Shown here piece after piece: positions 57,899-64,000 of a stretch of 64,000 bases of DNA (its first letter is position 1; every line of letters begins with the position of its first letter). Location: NCBI RefSeq assembly GCF_003711515.1, contig NW_021167080.1, positions 3,974,381-4,038,380 of the forward strand, read 5' to 3'. The position numbers were made by a program, and so were the translations under genes. A model generated the notes under the pieces. That model made no database searches. It had not been told where the DNA came from and saw nothing but the letters and a program-made list of their open reading frames with translations. The stretch comes from Sodiomyces alkalinus F11 (Eukaryota > Ascomycota > Sordariomycetes > Glomerellales > Plectosphaerellaceae).

Positions 57899-59120
57899 AC
57901 TAACACCACTAACACCGATACCACCGCTATTCCCCCCTGTTACCACGCGACACCACGCACCACGCGACATTCGGCCAGGTTTTGTCATGGGGATGGACGA
58001 CGATCTTTTCTAATACTGGCTTTGTCTGCACTTTAAGCTTATTTGCATATAGGGCGCAACCCTTGATTTCTGCGGTCTACACGTGTAGTTTATTCCGGGT
58101 TGGTTTCTCCCGATTTTTATAGGGTTATTAGGCAGATTGTTACGGAGGATTTGCTTTGTTTAGCACTGTGATTTACTGTATTTAGCTTCTACTGGCCTAT
58201 TAGCCTACAGGGCGATAGGTGCCGCGCCATAGCTTTAGGGCTGCGCGCGCGTAATGAAAAGAAAAAGAAAAGAAAAAAAAAATCCTTCAACCGCAGCCAG
58301 CCGTCCCTGTCAACTCCCTACCATCATCAACACGCCGACGCGCCCGTGACAAGCTCCGGCATATACACGACTGTCCCGATTTGCACTTTACAGCTCATCT
58401 CGCACTCTAACCAATAAGCGAGAATGTGAACCTCTTCTTCCGCTCTGTCACGGCAAGTCGGGCTAAAGATCACCCCATAATGAGTAACCCGCAATGTTAT
58501 CCCTCCTCAGGCCAAGCCCATCCATATCACCTCCAAGTGCCACGCCACATCACCGCATCACCACATCCCCTTCACCTTCTCCCCCCTTCTTCGATCCTTC
58601 CTCCCATCTACGCCTACGCCGTGCTTCACATATATGACGCCTTCCTTCTTGTCACCCATCACAGATGAGACCGGCCAATCAAGACACCAGACGGCCACAC
58701 ACACACACACACATCCGTACATGCCTAGCCGTCTATGCCGTCCTCTTTTTTTTTTCTTTTTTTCTTTTCTTCTTCTTCTTCTTTTTTCTCTTTGCAAAGG
58801 CCTCGCCAAGCACATGTAAAGTCGGTGATGCGGCTCGGGATAATGCTCCCCACTCCTGGAATGCGGTTCATTCGCCCTCTGTTTAAGTGGCCGACGTTTT
58901 AATCTGGCTGCCCGCGCAATTCCGAACCCGACGAAAATGGTTAACCGGATAAAATGTGGCCTACGCTGAGAAGAAAGCTGGTTCTATCGTATCCAACGAG
59001 CCAATCCGCTATTTGACGCTGCAACTCCGCCTGTAACTGCGACTGCGACTGCGATTGCGACTGCGACTGCGACTACCAATCGCCCAAGCTCCGGTCCTCC
59101 ATCGCTTGCACTCCCCCAGC

Positions 59121-60843
59121 TTACACCGTCTCGATATACCTCTTGACCTCCCTGCGAAAAGAAACAGAATGTCAGCATTTGCGAGCTTTTCATGCATGTC
59201 GCCACAAAATCATCAAACCATGACAATGGGGGAAAAGGGGGGGCGGAACGTTAAAAAAAAAAGCAAGCAAACCGGGAAACGGGCCCACGTACCAATCAGT
59301 CACCGCCTCATCCCACAGCCGAATCTCATGCTCCCTCGTGCCGCCGTAGTGGTCCACAAAGTCATCACCAAACACCTCCCGCGCCACGCTCCCCTTCCGC
59401 ATGAACCGCTCGTTCGCCTCCCTGAGGCTCCTGGCCAGCCGGACCCCCCCGTCGGCGCTGCTCCCGACCTCCTCCCCCCTGCCGAGCGGCGGTACGGGGA
59501 TCGCCAGCTCCCTCTCGACGCCGCGCCACCCCAGCGCCAGCACCGCCGCGAGGACGTAGTACGGGTTCGTATCCGCGCCGCCGACCCGGACCTCGAACCG
59601 CGTGGCGCCCGCCTTGGCCGTCGGCGGCGCGATGAGCCGGATCGACGCCGCCCGGTGCTCCAGCCCCCACGACACCGTCACGGGCGCCCAGAAGTTCTCC
59701 ACCAGGCGCTTGTACGAGTTGACGTTGGGCGCCACGAGGGGCATCACGTCCGGCAGCCCGTCGAGGATCCCCGCGAGGAAGTGCCGGCCCAGGTCGGAGA
59801 GGTGCGCGACGTCGGGCCACGGCGCGTTCGGGTCCGCGTCGTCGGCGGCCCGGCCGAAGAGGTTCTTGTTGCTTCCGTCCACGAGGGAGATGTGCATGTG
59901 GCCGCTGTTCCCGGGGAGCCCCTGTCTCGGCTTGGCCATGAAGCATGGGGTGATGCCGTACTTCGTGGCGGTCGATTTGACGACGTACTTGAACAGGCTG
60001 GCTCGGTCGGCCATCTCGGCGATTTCGCCAAACTCCAGCGCCGCCTCGTAGACGCCCGGTCCGCTCTCGGTGTGCCACCCCTCGATGTCGCATTGGAAGC
60101 GGGCGCAGTTCTCGAACACCTCGTAGTAATAGTCCTTGTTTTGAACGGGGCGCGTGACGCTGTAGCCGAACATGCCCTCGGTCAAGGAAGGCAGCGCGTG
60201 AGGGGGATTGTCCGAGAGGAACTTGGCTGCAGAGGTTTGGGTTTCCAGAGCGCTCGAGGGGACTTTGAACTGGAAGAATTCGTATTCGGCTGTGAGAGGG
60301 AGGCTGTGATTAGCACGCGCCACGAAAAAGAAGGGTGGGGAAGAAAAAAAGAAGAAAAAAAGGAAGAAAAAAGGAAGAAAAAGAAAAAGAAAAGAAAGGA
60401 GCCAGGTTGGTCTCACCCCCGGCCATAGCACCCATCCCCTTAGCCTGAAGCTTTTCAAGGGTGCTCTTAAGCAGGCCGCGGGGACAGGCGCAAATGGGTT
60501 TCATGGTATCGGGATCAAAGAAGCTCACGAGGAAGAAAGGCACGTTGTCCTCCCAGGGGATGCGACGGTAGCTGGAGAGGTCGGGCACGGCGACGACGTC
60601 GCGGTAGCCGTTCTCGGAGTTGCTGATCTTGAGCTCGCGCTGGTAGACCAGGTCGTGCATGTCCCAGCCGAAGATGACGGAGCAAAAACCGAAGCCGGAC
60701 TCGGCGATGGATAGGAATTTCTGCTTGGACATGAGCTTGCCGCGGAGCATGCCGTCGACGTCGATCCCGGCGACCTTGACCTTGTTGTCGCTGCTCAGGA
60801 GCGCCGGGAGGTCATCGGCGGTGATTACCCTGGAGGGCGGCAT
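59121..60843 (-). CDS. Glutamine synthetase type I-like protein, three exons
   Basis: Homologue of bacterial-type glutamine synthetase (GS-I fold), distinct from the eukaryotic GS used for ammonium assimilation. Relatives include the C-terminal half of FluG and enzymes that join glutamate to amines. Exons are 60843-60417, 60289-59293 and 59151-59121, giving 484 residues. The beta-grasp N-terminal domain carries VKVAGIDVDGMLRGKLMS and GWDMHDLV. The catalytic domain has CDIEGWHTESGPGVYE (metal-binding Glu), PGNSGHMHISL (His and Asn of the active site), NSYKRLVENFWAP and the RFEVRVGGADTNPYY segment. The last exon supplies only WEVKRYIETV, the conserved end of the family, and extends the gene past the stop of exon 2's open frame. 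Divergent from the SDR gene. Confidence 0.92.
60340..60402 (+). repeat. GAAGAAAAA repeat in GS-like intron 1
   Basis: Imperfect GGAAGAAAAAA units fill most of the 127-base intron between exons 1 and 2. On the coding strand this is a TTTTTCTTCC polypyrimidine stretch. Confidence 0.85.
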
Positions 60844-61434
60844 GGCGGGACTCGGGAGAGCTGAAGTGGCAGGCAGCGAAGGCAGACTGGGTGGCGCGGT
60901 GGGAGTAAGTAGTAACCTGGTTGAGCAGGGAAGCGGAGGGATGGGATGTGGACTGCGAGGTCACGATGAAAGGGAGGAGATGACGTGTGGGATGCCAGAC
61001 TGCCAAGGGGTGTCAGCATGTCTCGAGGGGAAGCAGGGAAGCAGGGAAGATCGTCACTTGGATAACGATAAGATAAGGTAGACATGTGGATAAGATAAGG
61101 TACGGATACCTTACCTACGTGCCCTGAGGACCCCTCTAGATTTGCTTGGCCCCACGTGTCAGCTGCCCCTCATGTTGCCATAATGCCCCTCCCAGTCCCT
61201 AAGGTACCTGGGTAATTACTCCGCACGCCCTACTCCGTCAGAGGTCTACCCTAGCACGATAGCTCCCCTATCTACCTTGTACTTCCAAAGGCAGCCCCTT
61301 CTCCTCTCCGCTCCTCTCCGTACTCCGTGGTCCGTCTCTTCTCCCCTACAACCACCACCACCACCACCACCACCACCAAACTAGAACTCCACCCCGACGA
61401 GAACCTCGACCACTCGACGTCACAAGTTAACATC
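60844..61434. promoter_or_regulatory. Divergent promoter shared by GS-like and SDR genes
   Basis: 591 bases between two start codons. It contains GATAAG words (61067-61080, 61088-61104), candidate sites for GATA factors such as the nitrogen regulator AreA/NIT2. An AGGTACCT palindrome lies at 61202-61209. A TC-rich leader with an (ACC)9 tract runs into the SDR ATG. Confidence 0.5.
61351..61377 (+). repeat. (ACC)9 tract in the SDR leader
   Basis: Nine perfect ACC units, 58 bases upstream of the SDR start codon, so probably transcribed in the 5' UTR. Confidence 0.9.
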
Positions 61435-62526
61435 ATGGCCCCCGTCCCTCCAGCCTTCACGCTCCAGGGCAGTGGCCGACTGGCCGGCAAGAATGCCATC
61501 GTCACTGGTGCTGCAGGGTAAACCGACGTCTCCTCGCCCTGACTCCTGCTTATGATCCTACGGTCTACCCTCTCTGTCAAGAGAAGAGAATGCTGACATG
61601 GACTCCTCTCCACCCTAGTGGCATTGGCCTGGAAACGTCCATCCTCTTCGCCCGCGAAGGTGCCCACGTCCTCATGGCTGACATCTCCGCCCCGGCTCTC
61701 GAGACGGCCAAGGCCAAGCTCCTCGCCTTGATCCCATCCGCCAGCGTCGATACCAAGGTGCCTTTGCCTCATCGCCACCCAACCTCCCTTCTTTCCCCTC
61801 CTTTTCACCTTTTGGCTTTCCGTCTCATAGTCCGTCCGTTCCATTCCCACTCTAACAAATCACCCCACTGCCCAGGTCTGCGACGTCTCCAAAGAAGCCC
61901 ACGTGCAAGCCGTCGTCGAAGCCCTCGACCCCAAGGGCGGCGTCGACGTCATGTTCAACAACGCCGGCATCATGCACGGCCGCGACGACGACGCCGTCAA
62001 CACCCCGGACGACATCTGGGACCTGACCCACAACATCAACGTCAAGGGCGTCTGGTACGGCTGCAAGCACGCCGTCCTCTCCTTCCGCCGCCACGCCAAG
62101 GCCCGCGCCTCCGTCATCAACACCGCCTCCGTCGTCGCCCTCGTCGGCTCCGCCACCCCGCAGCTCGCCTACACCGCCTCCAAGGGCGCCGTCCTCGCCC
62201 TGACCCGCGAGCTCGCCGTCGTCCACGCCCGCGAGGGCTTCCGCTTCAACGCCCTCTGCCCCGCGCCCCTCAACACCCCGCTCCTCCAGGACTGGCTCGG
62301 CGACGACAAGCCCAAGCGCCTCCGCCGCGAGATCCATTTCCCCACCGGCCGCTTTGGCGAGGCTGTCGAGCAGGCCCAGGCTGTCCTGTTCCTCGCGTCG
62401 GACGAGTCCAACTTTGTCAACGGTCACGACCTCGTCGTGGATGGTGCCATGTCCAAGGCTTACGTGACCCCTGAGGGCCCTCCCCTTCCGGCACCTGTCA
62501 ACTTTGCCAGTCAGGTGAAGCCGTAG
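61435..62526 (+). CDS. Short-chain dehydrogenase/reductase (classical SDR), three exons
   Basis: NAD(P)-dependent oxidoreductase with a Rossmann fold. Exons are 61435-61517, 61619-61757 and 61876-62526, giving 290 residues. The cofactor motif TGAAGGIG (24-31) is assembled across intron 1, confirming that splice. Asp49 at the end of the second strand (VLMADIS) favours NAD over NADP. NNAG is at 102-105. The catalytic set is Asn (HNINVKG), Ser159, Tyr173 and Lys177 (YTASKG). FNALCPAPLNTPLL and FLASDESNFVNGHDLVVDGA are the substrate-loop and C-terminal hallmarks of the class. The substrate is unknown. The shared promoter with the GS-like gene suggests co-regulation. Convergent with the methylisocitrate lyase gene, 188 bases between stops. 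Confidence 0.93.
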
Positions 62527-62714
62527 ACTGAGGGGCAAATTTAGAAACTCATCTTGCGTTGTACATCCAACGAGAAAAACAGCGCCTTCATCGTAGGTGG
62601 CTGGTCAACTATGCCAAAATATATAATAGAACACGACAGAAAAAAACGCCGCCCAAAATGCCCCGTTCCCTTTTTCTCTTCCATCTCACTCAAAAGCCAC
62701 CACCCAAACATGGT

Positions 62715-64000
62715 CTATTTGAACTGGTCCTCCGTGTTACCCTCGCCCATGCTCTTGCTGCTCGAGCTACCGCTCTGGATAGCCCCCAAGATCCCATCGA
62801 TGTAGCTCGCACCGCTCCACTTCTGGTGCGTCAGCACGTCGCACCCCGTCTCCTTCTCGCGGCGCTGCACGAGGTCCACGTACGCCAGCATGCCATCCGT
62901 CTTGAACTGGCGCGCCAGCTCGTGGGTGATGGTAGCGTTGGAGTGCAAGCCGGCCAGCGAGATGAGCTGCAGCACGAACCCCTCGCGCGCAATGTCCCAG
63001 ATGAAGCTCTTGAGCGTCTCGTCCGTGAACCCGTGCGCCATCCAGTTGAAGCTGGGCGAGAGGTTGTACACGAGGCCTTTGCCCGGGTAGACGGCGCGGA
63101 CGGCGCGCGCCAGGTCGGTCGCCACTCGGACGTCGGGGTCGCCCGTCTCGACCCAGAGGAGGTCCGCGTAAGGGCCGAAGGCGAGAGCGCGCTTCGTGGC
63201 GGCGTCCATGCCGGCGCGGTAGTGGTAGTAGCCTTCGCGCGTGCGCGGGACGTCCCAGGAGAAGTACACGGGCTCGGCGCCGGCGGGGGTGTGCTGCGCG
63301 GCCAGCTTGCGGCGCTGGGAGATGCCCATGTCGCGGTCGGCGCGGACGGCGGCCTGGTAGGCGTCGATGGCGGCTTGGGGGGCGCCGACGTTCTGCAGGT
63401 GGGCGGCGGCGGCGTCGTCAAAGGTCATCAGCTTGGCGTTCTTGACCCAGCTGGCCTCGAAGGCGTCGATCTCGGCGCCGGCGGCGCCCTTGGCCTCCAT
63501 GGCCTGGATGGTCTCGGCGAGGGGCTCGACGGCCGGGTCGTTCACGCCCAGGATGAACTCGTGGTCGCGGACGTCGATGGCGCTGCTCAGCAGCTTGCCG
63601 CTCTCCGAGTCGGTGCGGGCGATGACGAGGTTCTCGGTGCCCATGACGTCCCACTGGAAACGGGCGGCGTTGAGGCGGTTGATGTGCTCGCCCACGGGGA
63701 CGAGCACCTTGCCGGCGAGGTGGCCGCACTTCTTGCCGCCGTGGAGCTGGTCCTCGAAGTGCACGGCCGCGGCGCCGTTCTCGGCGAAGAGCTTGGCGAG
63801 CTTGAGGACGGCCGAGAGGCCGCCGTGGCCGGTGTCGCCGTCGGCGATGATGGGGCGGAGGTAGTCGGTGTACGGGGTCCGGGCGCGCTCTTCGGGCGAG
63901 AGCTTGCGGCGGGTATCCCATTGCTTGCGGTCGTGCATGGACTGGGCCTTGGCCAGGCGCTGCACTTGGTTGGGCACGGTGTTGTAAGGGTAGTCGCCAA
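62715..64000 (-). CDS. 2-methylisocitrate lyase (isocitrate lyase superfamily), 5' end outside window
   Basis: Last 428 codons, uninterrupted by introns, entering from the right edge in frame (GDYPYNTVPNQVQRLAKAQ). The enzyme splits 2-methylisocitrate to pyruvate and succinate in the mitochondrial methylcitrate cycle that disposes of propionyl-CoA. The active-site hexapeptide KKCGHL is present, with IADGDTGHGG, HFEDQLHGGK, NLVIARTDSESG and NLSPSFNW. Several stretches (EHINRLNAARFQWD, SGKLLSSAIDVRDHEF, the end GSSSSKSMGEGNTEDQFK) match my memory of methylisocitrate lyase rather than glyoxylate-cycle isocitrate lyase, which has EDQAPGTKKCGH and ends SSTAAMGKG. The missing N-terminus would show a mitochondrial presequence if this is right. 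Confidence 0.85.
   Translation of the reverse strand, partial: GDYPYNTVPNQVQRLAKAQSMHDRKQWDTRRKLSPEERARTPYTDYLRPIIADGDTGHGGLSAVLKLAKLFAENGAAAVHFEDQLHGGKKCGHLAGKVLVPVGEHINRLNAARFQWDVMGTENLVIARTDSESGKLLSSAIDVRDHEFILGVNDPAVEPLAETIQAMEAKGAAGAEIDAFEASWVKNAKLMTFDDAAAAHLQNVGAPQAAIDAYQAAVRADRDMGISQRRKLAAQHTPAGAEPVYFSWDVPRTREGYYHYRAGMDAATKRALAFGPYADLLWVETGDPDVRVATDLARAVRAVYPGKGLVYNLSPSFNWMAHGFTDETLKSFIWDIAREGFVLQLISLAGLHSNATITHELARQFKTDGMLAYVDLVQRREKETGCDVLTHQKWSGASYIDGILGAIQSGSSSSKSMGEGNTEDQFK

Larger units (their letters stand above)
55106..59120. other. 4.0 kb gene-poor region
   Basis: The first few hundred bases are the LaeA-like gene's promoter. The rest holds many small open frames (maximum about 223 codons on the minus strand at 56129-56800), none with recognisable domains or good splice sites. 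It contains a G-quadruplex-capable run (55941-55961), a GCAGACTGCG repeat (57551-57586), an ATAAATGAAC repeat (57745-57790), an (ACC)10 tract (57869-57898) and a (CA)n tract (58696-58712). Confidence 0.55.

Noticed and set aside
59055..60428. 457-codon plus-strand frame opposite the GS-like gene
   Set aside because: Shadow reading; GS active-site motifs are on the minus strand.
62715..64000. Annotation as glyoxylate-cycle isocitrate lyase
   Set aside because: KKCGH is shared by both enzymes, but the surrounding residues and the C-terminus fit methylisocitrate lyase better. This relies on remembered sequences and should be confirmed by alignment.
1..64000. CRISPR array, bacterial operons, plasmid or phage genes
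   Set aside because: No regularly spaced repeats of suitable size; all recognised genes are eukaryotic and intron-containing or clearly fungal.

Overview
The window is nuclear DNA of a filamentous ascomycete (Pezizomycotina, most likely a Sordariomycete). Genes are GC-rich and broken by short introns, mostly 55-260 bp, with GT..AG ends and frequent CTAAC/CTGAC branch sites. Genes sit on both strands with no operons, and the protein set is eukaryotic (19S proteasome, RNase P, septin, dynein, RES splicing complex, ceramide synthase, PROPPIN). I rebuilt 21 spliced gene models by eye plus one gene cut by the right edge. Every internal model keeps its reading frame across all junctions, but no transcript data support them.

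Layout, left to right. 1.8-5.0 kb: Rpn5 and an FSH1-type serine hydrolase, convergent. 5.0-8.9 kb: nothing recognisable. 8.9-17.5 kb: a mitochondrial NIPSNAP protein, a Rogdi/Rav2 V-ATPase assembly factor, RNase P/MRP subunit Pop7, and a large tandem-SH3 protein. 19.1-21.6 kb: a secreted GH2 glycosidase with an 89-base assembly gap inside one intron. 23.0-30.8 kb: ceramide synthase, a Bax-inhibitor-1 family protein and septin Cdc11. 32.4-41.6 kb: the PROPPIN Hsv2, splicing factor Ist3, dynein light intermediate chain and a Spata20/SSP411-type protein.

From 41.6 kb to about 59 kb gene density falls. Two blocks of about 4 kb without recognisable genes flank a 77-residue orphan, an O-methyltransferase, a flavin monooxygenase and a LaeA-like methyltransferase. 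A glutamine-synthetase-I-like gene and an SDR oxidoreductase follow, sharing one promoter, and then the edge-truncated 2-methylisocitrate lyase. The 48-62.5 kb stretch looks like a set of tailoring enzymes without a backbone synthase; whether they act together is inference only.

The most unusual non-genic signal is a 10-mer, TACAACGTAC, found at least eight times exactly (either strand), always between genes. It occurs among repeated AGGTACCT palindromes. Other features include (ACC)n tracts, G-quadruplex-capable runs and CT/GA microsatellites lying inside introns. No CRISPR array, rRNA gene, convincing tRNA or intact transposon was seen.
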